This document shows, piece by piece, positions 7,711 through 15,657 of a stretch of DNA of 64,000 nt. The notes beneath the pieces were generated by a model, which saw only the letters and a list, made by a program, of their open reading frames with translations, was not told the origin of the DNA and made no database searches. Origin of the DNA: JBOZRQ01 sp050789255 (GTDB taxonomy: Bacteria > Bacillota > Sulfobacillia > Symbiobacteriales > Symbiobacteriaceae); the NCBI GenBank assembly GCA_050789255.1, contig JBOZRQ010000027.1, positions 1 to 64,000 on the forward strand, read 5' to 3'. The position numbers and the translations under genes were made by a program. Numbering within the stretch: position 1 is the first letter of the stretch; each line of letters starts with the position of its first letter.

Positions 7711-8885
7711 GATCCTTCGTAAACGCCCGGGTGGCGGCGCTGCCACCCTCTGGAATTCGCAAGTTCTTCGACCTGGTCGCGCAGACCAAAGGGATCATTT
7801 CGCTGGGGGTCGGCGAGCCGGATTTTTCCACCCCATGGCATGTGCGGGAGGCGGCGATTTACTCCCTGGAGCGCGGCCGGACCACCTACACCTCCAACTG
7901 GGGCCTGCTCGAGCTGCGGCAGGCGATCAGCGAGTACCTGGAGGCCTGGCAGGGCCTGCGGTACGACCCCGCCTCGCAGATCCTGGTGACCGTGGGCGTG
8001 GCCGAAGCGATCGACCTGGCCATGCGGACCGTGTTGGAGCCGGGCGACGAGGTGCTGATCCCGGAGCCGTGCTTTGTCTCCTACGTGCCCTGCGCTGTGA
8101 TGGCGGGCGGAAAAGCCGTCACCATTCCCCTGCGGGCTGAGGACGAGTTCAAGCTGACCCCAGAGCTGCTAAGGTCCCACATTACGCCGAAGACCAAGGT
8201 GCTCTTCATCGGTTTCCCCAACAACCCGACGGGCGCCGTCATGAGCGCAGAGGAGCTCGACGAGATCGCCCGTATCGCGGTCGAGCACGACCTGCTGGTG
8301 ATCTCCGACGAGATTTACGGCGAGATGACCTACGGCGGACAGCACCGGTCGATCGCCGCCCTGCCTGGCATGCAGGAGCGTACCCTGCTCCTCCACGGCT
8401 TCTCCAAGGCCTACGCCATGACCGGATGGCGGATCGGCTACGCCTGCGGCCCGCGGGAGATCGTCGCCGAGATGATGAAGATCCACCAGTACACGATCAT
8501 GTGCGCACCAATCATGGGACAACTGGCGGCCCTGGAGGCGCTGAGGCGCGGCGCCGCCGAGCGTGACCGTATGATCGCTGAGTACGACCGGCGCCGCAGG
8601 CTGATGCTCACCGGCTTCCGGCAGATGGGCCTCCCCTGCTTTGAGCCCCGGGGCGCCTTCTATATCTTCCCGTCGGTGGCGCCCACGGGTTTGAGTGATG
8701 AGGAGTTCGCCTTGAGGTTATTAGAGGAAGAAAAAGTTGCAGTCGTACCCGGTTCGGCCTTCGGCGCCAGCGGCGCGGGCCACGTTCGGTGCAGTTACGC
8801 GGCGTCCACCGAGAACCTGACCGAGGCGCTGAAACGAATCGCCCGCTTCGTAAAGCGGTACAGCCCCTCACTGGCCCAGGCCTGA
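7707..8885 (+). CDS. PLP-dependent class I/II aminotransferase
   Basis: The product has 392 residues. Fold-type I landmarks are seen in order: GVGEPDFSTPWHV near 33-45, the SNWGLLELR cofactor region near 65, PNNPTG near 171 (substrate/PLP binding), DEIY near 200 and the Schiff-base lysine in SKAYAMTGWRIGY near 233. The pattern matches the MalY/PatA-like branch (aspartate- or aromatic-type aminotransferases), and the donor amino acid cannot be set from sequence. Its translation is coupled to the Lrp-type regulator by an ATGA overlap. A terminator follows at 8894-8924. The T-box leader implies that expression responds to the charging of one tRNA. Confidence 0.93.
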   Translation: MRSFVNARVAALPPSGIRKFFDLVAQTKGIISLGVGEPDFSTPWHVREAAIYSLERGRTTYTSNWGLLELRQAISEYLEAWQGLRYDPASQILVTVGVAEAIDLAMRTVLEPGDEVLIPEPCFVSYVPCAVMAGGKAVTIPLRAEDEFKLTPELLRSHITPKTKVLFIGFPNNPTGAVMSAEELDEIARIAVEHDLLVISDEIYGEMTYGGQHRSIAALPGMQERTLLLHGFSKAYAMTGWRIGYACGPREIVAEMMKIHQYTIMCAPIMGQLAALEALRRGAAERDRMIAEYDRRRRLMLTGFRQMGLPCFEPRGAFYIFPSVAPTGLSDEEFALRLLEEEKVAVVPGSAFGASGAGHVRCSYAASTENLTEALKRIARFVKRYSPSLAQA

Positions 8886-8893
8886 TTCGCCCA

Positions 8894-8924
8894 CCCGACT
8901 CCCCGGCACCCGACGGGAGTCGGG
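8894..8924 (+). terminator. Intrinsic terminator after aminotransferase
   Basis: The stem CCCGACTCC / GGAGTCGGG is followed by TCTTCTTTTC. Confidence 0.85.
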
Positions 8925-9020
8925 TCTTCTTTTCTCCCTGGCAGCGAACATTTTCCTGATTTTTCTCGTATTGGGTAATGTAGGGTTCCCGGTGTCCACT
9001 GCAGGAAAGGAGCGATCACA

Positions 9021-9998
9021 TTGCCATGGCCTATCATCGGTGTGATTGCCGGTGTTCTCTTCAGTGCCCTCGCGGCCGTGGACTGGTACCTGTCACGCCT
9101 TGACCCCGAGCGCGAGGGGTATGGCAGGGCTGTGGCTTTCCTGACCACGGGGCTGGCTTGTCTGTTGGGCGCCGCCGTTCTCGGCTGGGTCACCCGCACG
9201 CCCGGCGCCCCTGCATTAGCGTCATCGTTGGTCCACCCACGGGGTACGGCTACGGTGGCAGAAGACCTCACACAACTGGATCAGGAGCTGAAAGCGTCCC
9301 TTGCCCTGGTGCAGAAAATCAGTGAGGGCAGCTTCGAGCCCGAACTGCCCACCATTTTAGATGCGCGCCAGCGGCTTCACGCTGTCAGAGTCACCCTCTC
9401 CAAGCGCCCCTACCCCAGCTCTGCCGCTTCCACCCTTGTCGCCCAAAGCGACATCCTGCTGGGCGCCGCCTACCAAACCCTCGGCATTGAGTGGATTCTC
9501 ATTAAGCTCGGTAACTGGTCGCAGCCGTCCGAACGGGAAACGGCCACGGCCCCCCTTAAGCGCGAGCTGGAAAAGTGGTACACCATTCGGGATTGCCTCC
9601 GGGCCGCGCGCGACGACTGCGGAGCCACCAGGAGCGACGACCCCAAGCACGTGGCGATCACCGAGTTTGCCAACTGGCTCCATCCCTACATGGTGGAACT
9701 GACGCGCTTTCAGGAGAGCGACATCGACCTGACGATCGGCAGCCCGGAGGAAATCAGCCGGCTCCGTGCGGTATTCAGCCTGGCCCGAAAGGAATTGGAG
9801 GCCGGTCGGCCCACGAACTGGGACCGGAATGTGGTAAAGGCAGCCGACCAACTCCTGGCTGCGGCGGACACCGCCCTGAGCAGGGAGTCCACCGCCCGAA
9901 CCAAGGACGCCTGGACTATGGAAGAGATGCAGCGGGTGAACGCACCGGTCGTGGCCGCCTACGAACGCATGATGAACGCCATCATGGAGGCTCGCTAG
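9021..9998 (+). CDS. Membrane-anchored helical protein, paralogue of 17162-18169
   Basis: The product is 325 residues from a TTG start nine bases after AAAGGAG. Two membrane segments lie at about residues 4-22 and 36-57. A long helical domain without a recognised family follows (TILDARQRLHAVRVTL, LKRELEKWYTIRDCL, NWLHPYMVELTRF). The gene at 17162-18169 encodes a protein of the same length and layout with shared patterns: start PW..I..., DARxxL in the middle, W..RDCL, then FxxWxHxYxVELxRFxExD. The two are paralogues that flank the minus-strand ABC operon and pdp. They may be sensor- or scaffold-type proteins, but the role is unknown. Confidence 0.75.
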   Translation: MPWPIIGVIAGVLFSALAAVDWYLSRLDPEREGYGRAVAFLTTGLACLLGAAVLGWVTRTPGAPALASSLVHPRGTATVAEDLTQLDQELKASLALVQKISEGSFEPELPTILDARQRLHAVRVTLSKRPYPSSAASTLVAQSDILLGAAYQTLGIEWILIKLGNWSQPSERETATAPLKRELEKWYTIRDCLRAARDDCGATRSDDPKHVAITEFANWLHPYMVELTRFQESDIDLTIGSPEEISRLRAVFSLARKELEAGRPTNWDRNVVKAADQLLAAADTALSRESTARTKDAWTMEEMQRVNAPVVAAYERMMNAIMEAR

Positions 9999-10011
9999 TC
10001 TCAAAGAGAAA

Positions 10012-10046
10012 CAAGCCCTGGCCCGGTTGACCCGGGGCAGGGCTTG
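10012..10046. terminator. Bidirectional terminator
   Basis: The stem CAAGCCCTG.CCCGG / CCGGGGCAGGGCTTG lies between two convergent genes and serves both. Confidence 0.8.
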
Positions 10047-10058
10047 CTTGCTGTGGCG

Positions 10059-10733
10059 CTAGAGCTCGAATACAAAGTTAGCGTAGCCGAGTTCGGGCAG
10101 AGTGATTTGGAGGGTGTGCTTGCCAGTCTGGGTTTTGAGGAGGAAGCCGAGCCAACCTTTGTGGGTCGCGCCGCCCTTGATGTTCCCCGAGAACTGCGGC
10201 GACCGCTGTACCATGGCTTGCTGATTGGCCTTGTAGCTCTTTCCGGCGGGATCAAAGAACCGGAAGTGCTCCGTGGTGTTGATCAGCACCAGGTCAGGAG
10301 AGCCGTTCTTGAATTCCAGCTCCGTGAGCACGAAGGAGTACCCAGCCGGGAAGCCCGGAGGGGACTTCATCACATAGACATCGGTGAGGGTGTACTCGAA
10401 GGGGCCGAACTTGACCGTGTCGCCCTTCTTCAGGTTTTCTGCCTTGACGGGCTCAATGACGATCGCCTTGTCAAGGTTGGAGTTGCCGGTCGAGCTAAGC
10501 GGGTTGATTTGGGAGCTCGGGGCGACCTGGGGGGGCGGCGGCGGAGCGGTGGTACCCGTAGTGTTCCCACCGCTGGAGCTTCCCCCGGTCACCGGGTTGG
10601 GCGGGGCGGCAGCAGCCCGTCTGGCTGCCGCTTCTGCGGCCAGCCTGGCGTCCTCTTCCTTGTGACACCCAGCAAATACGAGGGCGACTACAAGGACCAG
10701 TCCGGCGGAAAGTAGACGTTTGGCCTTCATCAT
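10059..10733 (-). CDS. DUF4352-like lipoprotein at the end of an ABC operon
   Basis: The product is about 224 residues from the ATG at 10733 (AGAGG eight bases upstream; a GTG nine bases earlier is less likely). A lipoprotein signal (VFAGC) is followed by a low-complexity Ala/Pro/Gly/Ser linker (about 25-75). A C-terminal beta-sandwich-like domain holds GDTVKFGPFEYTLTDVYV, then SFVLTELEFKNGS and GWLGFLL. This layout is like DUF4352/telokin-type extracellular domains. The last gene of the plus-strand paralogous operon (22407-23027) encodes the same type of protein (GSEAKVGPLTVKLEEINVV, GWLGYLV). Its conserved place after the permeases suggests an accessory surface protein of the importer. Confidence 0.8.
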   Translation of the reverse strand: MMKAKRLLSAGLVLVVALVFAGCHKEEDARLAAEAAARRAAAAPPNPVTGGSSSGGNTTGTTAPPPPPQVAPSSQINPLSSTGNSNLDKAIVIEPVKAENLKKGDTVKFGPFEYTLTDVYVMKSPPGFPAGYSFVLTELEFKNGSPDLVLINTTEHFRFFDPAGKSYKANQQAMVQRSPQFSGNIKGGATHKGWLGFLLKTQTGKHTLQITLPELGYANFVFEL

Positions 10734-10744
10734 AGTAGTCACCT

Positions 10745-11671
10745 CTACTGCTTGAGCCGGGGATCAAGGGCATCCCGCAGGCCGTCGCCCAGGAAGTTAA
10801 TGGAGAGCACGCAGAGGAAGATCATCAACCCGGGGGGGATCCAGAGCCAGGGCATGTCGGTGAGCACGGTGAGCGACTGCGCCTCGCTCAGCATGTTGCC
10901 CCAGGTGGGCGTGGGCTCCTTGATGCCGAACCCGAGGAAGCTCAGGGCAGCCTCCAGCAGAATGACGGTGCCGATCGACAGGGTTGCCTGCACGATCAGG
11001 GGCGCCATGGCGTTCGGCAGCATGTGCCGGAGGATGATGCGCCAAGCCGGGGCGCCCGTGGCACGGGCAGCCTCCACATAGTCGCGTTCACGCAGGGACA
11101 GGAACTCGCCGCGCACCAGGCGGGCAGGGGCTGGCCAGGTCAGGAAGACGATCGCTCCCACCACGTTCCAGAAACTCGCTCCAAAGAGGGCGATGATGGT
11201 CAGCGCTAATGCTAAGAATGGGAATGAGATTACCACATCACATATTCGCATGATCAGGTTGTCGACCCAGCCGCCGTAATAGCCAGATACCGCACCGACC
11301 AGCGTGCCGATGATCATATAGGCCGTCACGGTGATCACCGCGATCGAGAGCGAGACTTGCCCGCCGTAAACCAGGCGAGTCAACGAATCACGGCCAATGG
11401 AGTCGGTTCCCATCGGGTGTCGGTGCCCCGGCTTAGCATACACGTACTTGATATCGATCTCATCGCGGCCGTAGTGCGTTACGACGGGGGCGACGACGCT
11501 CATGATCGAGAGCAGCAGTAGAACCCATGCTCCCAGGATCGCAAGCTTCTTCCTCTTGAACCGGATCCATACCGACCGCAGGTAGGTCATCTCTTTCGCT
11601 TGCTGCCCATGCTCCAGCAACTGGTCGGGCTGAGCGGCCTGCAGTTCGTCCTTCCTTTGAGGTTCAGCCAT
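10745..11671 (-). CDS. Dipeptide/oligopeptide-type ABC permease (DppC-like)
   Basis: The product has 308 residues. An N-terminal cytoplasmic tail is followed by one TM segment (about 42-64), a periplasmic-side loop with GTDSIGRDSLTR, and a BPD_transp_1 domain with five more TM segments. The EAA loop that docks on the ATPase is clear (EAARATGAPAWRIILRHMLP, about 195-214). It follows the DppB-like permease by 11 bases. No ATPase gene is present in this operon, so it must borrow one, possibly the pair at 25.1-27.1 kb. It is closely similar to 21471-22394. Confidence 0.93.
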   Translation of the reverse strand: MAEPQRKDELQAAQPDQLLEHGQQAKEMTYLRSVWIRFKRKKLAILGAWVLLLLSIMSVVAPVVTHYGRDEIDIKYVYAKPGHRHPMGTDSIGRDSLTRLVYGGQVSLSIAVITVTAYMIIGTLVGAVSGYYGGWVDNLIMRICDVVISFPFLALALTIIALFGASFWNVVGAIVFLTWPAPARLVRGEFLSLRERDYVEAARATGAPAWRIILRHMLPNAMAPLIVQATLSIGTVILLEAALSFLGFGIKEPTPTWGNMLSEAQSLTVLTDMPWLWIPPGLMIFLCVLSINFLGDGLRDALDPRLKQ

Positions 11672-11682
11672 GCGTCACCCTC

Positions 11683-12633
11683 CTAGCTGAAGCGGATGCG
11701 CGGGTCGGCCACGGCGTAAAGCACGTCGGCCAGCAGATTCCCGAGCATCACCAGGGTAGCGAAGAACAGGTTCGTGGTCATCAATATCGGATAGTCGCGG
11801 TCGAGCAGGGCGTTGTAGGTGAACTGACCCATGCCCGGCCAGGCGAACAATATCTCAAGCACAATGCCGCCGGAGAACAGCGTAGGCAGCGAGAACCCGA
11901 TCAGGGTAATCACCGGAATCAGGCTGTTACGCAGGGCGTGTTTGTAGATGACGACTCGCTCGGCCAGGCCCTTGGCCCGCGCCGTGCGCACGTAGTCTTG
12001 CCGGAGTACCTCAAGCATGCTGGAGCGGGTGAACCGCATGGTCACTGCGATCTCGCGGACCGCCAAAGTCATGGCTGGCAGCACCAGATGGTGCAGTCTG
12101 TCAAGCAGGGAGAACGGCGCATCGGGCGTGGCCAAGCCGTTAAGCGGTGTCCACCGAAGCACAACCCCGAAAATGTAGATGGCGAGCAGCGCCGTAAAGA
12201 ACTGTGGTAGTGAAATGCCCATAAAGGCGATGGTACTGGCCGTGTAGTCGACAATCGAATAGGGCCGTGTGGAAGCCATTACACCGAACGGGATTGCTAG
12301 CAGCATTCCAATCACGAAGGCGGTTCCCGCCAGCAGAAAGGTGGGCCCCAGGCGAACGGCCATCATTTCAGCCACGGGGCGCTGGTGCCGGATCGAATAC
12401 CCCAGGTTGCCGGAAACCGTCTCTTTCAGCCAGTTGCCGTACTGCACGTACCATGGCCGGTCAAGCCCGAGAGTAGCCTTCATTTTGGCGATCTGTGCGG
12501 GGTCAGAGTCTGGTCCGACCATGTAGGCGAAGGGGTCGCCCGGTGCCATTTTGACAATGATAAAGACCAGCATGCTCATTAAGAGCAACAGCGGAATCAT
12601 TTGCAACAGACGTCTCACCACGTACTTGAACAC
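11683..12633 (-). CDS. Dipeptide/oligopeptide-type ABC permease (DppB-like)
   Basis: The product has 316 residues with the usual DppB layout. TM1 (about 9-30) is followed by a large external loop (APGDPFAYMVGPDSDP), then five TM segments. The EAA loop includes RTARAKGLAERVVIYKHAL near 215-233, and the protein ends VADPRIRFS. It pairs with the DppC-like protein downstream. A large hairpin separates it from the binding-protein gene upstream, a common way of making binding protein in excess over permease. Confidence 0.93.
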   Translation of the reverse strand: MFKYVVRRLLQMIPLLLLMSMLVFIIVKMAPGDPFAYMVGPDSDPAQIAKMKATLGLDRPWYVQYGNWLKETVSGNLGYSIRHQRPVAEMMAVRLGPTFLLAGTAFVIGMLLAIPFGVMASTRPYSIVDYTASTIAFMGISLPQFFTALLAIYIFGVVLRWTPLNGLATPDAPFSLLDRLHHLVLPAMTLAVREIAVTMRFTRSSMLEVLRQDYVRTARAKGLAERVVIYKHALRNSLIPVITLIGFSLPTLFSGGIVLEILFAWPGMGQFTYNALLDRDYPILMTTNLFFATLVMLGNLLADVLYAVADPRIRFS

Positions 12634-12668
12634 GCAGGTGAACCCCTTTCCTCGAATTCACAGGGGGC

Positions 12669-12710
12669 GTGGAACGCGGCCCGAGGGGGCGCCCCGGGCC
12701 GCACTTCCAC
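12669..12710 (-). terminator. Intercistronic hairpin between binding protein and permease
   Basis: The stem GTGGAA.GCGGCCCG / CGGGCCGC.CTTCCAC has no T-run, so it is probably an mRNA stabiliser or attenuator rather than a full terminator. The paralogous plus-strand operon has an equivalent hairpin at 20443-20478. Confidence 0.65.
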
Positions 12711-12721
12711 TCGTCACTTGA

Positions 12722-14725
12722 TTACTTGGTTACCGACCACTCGAAGATGTTCCAGATCTGGCCATAGCTGTACGGATGCGGCTTGTAGCCCTGGATCCGG
12801 GTGTTGACCGCATCGATCTTGTTGACGGCGTACAGCGGGAGGTTCGGCTGCTCATCAACGAAGTGCTCCTGCCACGCGGAGAAGGCCTCAATACGAGCTT
12901 CCAGGTCGAGGGTGCCCATGGACTTGGCGATGAGCTCCTCAGACTTGGGGGTGGACCAGCCGGCCATGTTGGAGAGGCCCGGGCCGATGCTGTTCTTGGC
13001 GTACAGCTGGCGAGGATCGGGCTCGGGGTTGCCAATGCTCCAGCCGGAGAAGCTCAGATCCCAGTCGGCCTTGGGATCGTCGCGAACGACGGCCAGCATG
13101 GAGGCGAAGTCCATGACGATCAGTTCGACCTCGATGCCGATGTCCTTCAGGAACTGCTGGGCGACCGGGGCGGTAGCCACGCGGGCAGCGTTGCCGGTCG
13201 GATAGTGCAGGCGCAGCTTCAGGCGCTTGCCGTTGCTGTCGTAGAAGTAGCCATCGTTGCGCATGGTGTAGCCCATGGAGGCGATGAGCTCCTTGGCCTT
13301 GGCCGGGTTGTAGGCACGGGCGTCGACGTCAGCGTTGTAGGCCCAGTTGAGCGGGTGAATCGGGGTGAGCATCGGGCTGGCGTGGCCCAGCAGGATGTTC
13401 TGAATGATCGCCGGGCGGTCGAAGGCGTAGGCCAGCGCCTGGCGCAGCCGCTTGTCGCTGAGCGGGTAGTTACGGTTGTTGATGTTCATGACCTGGTAGC
13501 TACCGCCGGCGTACTCCACGACCTTCACGTGGTTCATGCCGCTGAGCTTGGCGATGTCGGCAGGGGCGACCTGCTCCATCCAGTCGATGGCGCCGATCTC
13601 CATCTGGGCGACAGCGGTGGCTGCGGGCTGCACACGCCAGATCACCTTATCGAGGTAGACCTCGCCGCCGTAGTAGTCAGGGTTCTTCTCCCAGACGATG
13701 TACTGGCCTTCCACATGCTCCTTCCACTTGAAGGGGCCGGAGCCGATCGGGAAGACGTTGTTGGGATCCTTGCTGGTGCCGATGTCGGCGACCGGCACGT
13801 TCTCGTACTTGTGACGGGGAGAGGCGGTACCGCCGGTGGCAACGAAGAAGCCGGCGTCGACCTGGCTGGAGGTAAAGGCGATCGTGTAATCGTCGATGAC
13901 CTTCAGGCCGGTCAGGTCAGCCCGGTTGCCCGACTTGTTGTAGGCCTCGTAGCCGGCGATCATCTTGGCGCCGCCGCCAACAGTGCCCTTGTAGTCAGGG
14001 TGGAGCAGGACGTAGTAGGTAAAGGCGACGTCGTGGGCGGTGACCGGGGTGCCGTCATGGAACTTGGCATCCTTGCGGAGGTGGTAGGTAATGGTCTTCT
14101 CGTCCGCAGAGATATCCCAGTGGGTGGCGAGGTCCGGCGTGGGCTGGACCTTATCGTCGTAGTACCACAGGCTGCTGTAGAGCTGGCTGATCACGAAGCC
14201 CGTGTAAACGTCGTTGGGGATGTTCCACGGGGAGAAGCTGACCTTCGGAGCGCTGAACTGCGACATGGTAACCGTGCCGCCGCGCTTCGGGTAGTTGGGG
14301 TCGACGATCTTGACGACGCGGCTGGCGCCGTCGTAGGTAACGCTGGCGCCCAGGGCCTCACCGACGAAGCGGAGAGGAACGAGCGTGCGGTCGTCCACGA
14401 TGCTCGGAGCCACGTCGAGGGCGACCGACTTGCCGTCCACGGTCGCCGTGGTGCTGCCAATGGTCAGCGCGATGTTCTTGCTGCCACGGGTGGCCCTGAT
14501 GGTGCGGGAGGCGGCGTCATAGTTGATCGTGGCGCCCATCTTCTCGAAGATGGCACGGAAGGGAACCAGGGTACGTCCATTCTCAATCCGCGGGGCCACA
14601 TCGAAGGAGACATTATGACCGTTGAACGTCACCTTCAGATCATCGGGAGAAGCACCCATGGCAGACGTCCCGAACACGGAGAGCAACAGGGCCGCCGCCA
14701 GGGCGAGAGACAGATATCGCTTCAC
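12722..14725 (-). CDS. SBP_bac_5 binding protein with fused copper-amine-oxidase N domain
   Basis: The product is about 667 residues. GTG 14725 sits eight bases after GGAGG; a TTG one codon earlier is possible. A cleavable signal peptide (about 1-26, ending SAMGA, no lipobox) is followed by a copper-amine-oxidase N-terminal domain (PF07833 type) at about 30-145, with its paired motifs LVPFRAIFEKMGA and LVPLRFVGEALGA. A full family 5 solute-binding protein follows from PKRGGTVTM to the end (HWDISADEKTITYHLRKDAKF, RQALAYAFDRPAI). Peptides, nickel or oligosaccharides are typical ligands. The N domain may take over cell-wall retention in place of lipid anchoring. A paralogue with the same fusion is at 18379-20421. 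Confidence 0.9.
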   Translation of the reverse strand: MKRYLSLALAAALLLSVFGTSAMGASPDDLKVTFNGHNVSFDVAPRIENGRTLVPFRAIFEKMGATINYDAASRTIRATRGSKNIALTIGSTTATVDGKSVALDVAPSIVDDRTLVPLRFVGEALGASVTYDGASRVVKIVDPNYPKRGGTVTMSQFSAPKVSFSPWNIPNDVYTGFVISQLYSSLWYYDDKVQPTPDLATHWDISADEKTITYHLRKDAKFHDGTPVTAHDVAFTYYVLLHPDYKGTVGGGAKMIAGYEAYNKSGNRADLTGLKVIDDYTIAFTSSQVDAGFFVATGGTASPRHKYENVPVADIGTSKDPNNVFPIGSGPFKWKEHVEGQYIVWEKNPDYYGGEVYLDKVIWRVQPAATAVAQMEIGAIDWMEQVAPADIAKLSGMNHVKVVEYAGGSYQVMNINNRNYPLSDKRLRQALAYAFDRPAIIQNILLGHASPMLTPIHPLNWAYNADVDARAYNPAKAKELIASMGYTMRNDGYFYDSNGKRLKLRLHYPTGNAARVATAPVAQQFLKDIGIEVELIVMDFASMLAVVRDDPKADWDLSFSGWSIGNPEPDPRQLYAKNSIGPGLSNMAGWSTPKSEELIAKSMGTLDLEARIEAFSAWQEHFVDEQPNLPLYAVNKIDAVNTRIQGYKPHPYSYGQIWNIFEWSVTK

Positions 14726-14859
14726 CAACCGGACCTCCTTTGCAGTTCTCGGGATTGGCTCAGGTTACTGCACCGCAATTTCCACGATCTAAACGGCAAA
14801 TGGAACACGTCCCCGCTTCTGGAGCTCACCCCCCACCCCTGAGCCGGACCCAGAAAAGT

Positions 14860-14969
14860 TCCGACCGTCCGATATATGTGTCAATAGGACGTAGGTCTAC
14901 TATTCGTACTATCGGATGAATTTCCTTTTGGATGAGTAGATAATTTTGTTTATACCTCGGCAAAATTAA
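14860..14969 (-). promoter_or_regulatory. AT-rich leader of the minus-strand ABC operon
   Basis: The 240 bases between the binding-protein start and the next terminator are A+T-rich and gene-free. On the minus strand they contain TTGACA (near 14885), a good -35 sequence, but the matching -10 is poor. A repeated ATAGTA (GATAGTACGAATAGTAG) lies about 20 bases upstream of it and could be an operator. The promoter itself is an inference. Confidence 0.35.
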
Positions 14970-15003
14970 GCCCGGCCCCCTTTATGACAAGGAGGCCGGG
15001 CTG
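14970..15003 (-). terminator. Intrinsic terminator after DUF624 gene
   Basis: The stem AGCCCGGCC.CCTTT / AAGGAGGCCGGGCT is followed on the minus strand by TAATTTTG. Confidence 0.8.
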
Positions 15004-15009
15004 CATACG

Positions 15010-15642
15010 TTATTCAGCGGGATCGTCATCGGGCCCAACGTAACGCTTCATGGCCTTCCACGTGGCGTATCCGATCAGGGCGGCGGCCAGTCCGGGACCT
15101 GTTGCCGGCAATAGTCCCAGGAGCGGGCCTGGTAACCATAAGAACAGCCACACCATGAGCAATGCGCCGCCAAGGCCGCTCAGTGCGTGGAGCGGATGTG
15201 CCGCCGTAAGTAGAAAGGCCCGCTTCAGCAGTTTTGCGAGGGGCTGCGGGTACCAGGCCAGGAGCGGCCATGCAAAGGCGCTCACCATAGCCGCCGTGGC
15301 TCCCAGGGACCCGTAAAGCAGGGCGGCTGCTTTGCCGAAGGGGGTTCCTAGCGCCCAACTGAGACGAACCCCCAGGTAGACACTGAGCCCGATCAGCAGG
15401 GTGAGCAGGCCGAGCAGTGTGCCCGACAGGAGACTCCTGCGGAAGCCTCGCCAGAAGCGCCCTGCCGTATCGCCCGATGCAGGGCGGACCAGGGGGGCCA
15501 CCGCTGCGAACAGCGCCGCCAGGGCCGCCGGCGCCGTGATGATCAGCCCGGAGAAGAGCCAGAACAGCAAGCTGCCGATTACTGCGATGCCGAGGCGGTC
15601 CAGGAAGGCCCAGAGCTGCGGAAAGCGTTCGTCGAGCCGCAT
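15010..15642 (-). CDS. DUF624 (YesL-like) membrane protein
   Basis: The product has 210 residues with about five hydrophobic segments (VIGSLLFWLFSGLII, LLLGLLTLLIG, a central PFGKAAALLYGSLGATAAMV and two near the C-terminus). The N-terminal layout (LDRLGIAVIGSLLFWL followed by a PAALAALFAAV stretch) and overall size match the DUF624/YesL family, often found beside carbohydrate ABC transporters. Its molecular role is not known. It lies 15 bases after pdp on the same strand and is followed by a terminator, so the two form one unit. Confidence 0.7.
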   Translation of the reverse strand: MRLDERFPQLWAFLDRLGIAVIGSLLFWLFSGLIITAPAALAALFAAVAPLVRPASGDTAGRFWRGFRRSLLSGTLLGLLTLLIGLSVYLGVRLSWALGTPFGKAAALLYGSLGATAAMVSAFAWPLLAWYPQPLAKLLKRAFLLTAAHPLHALSGLGGALLMVWLFLWLPGPLLGLLPATGPGLAAALIGYATWKAMKRYVGPDDDPAE

Positions 15643-15657
15643 CAGCTACGCCCTCCT

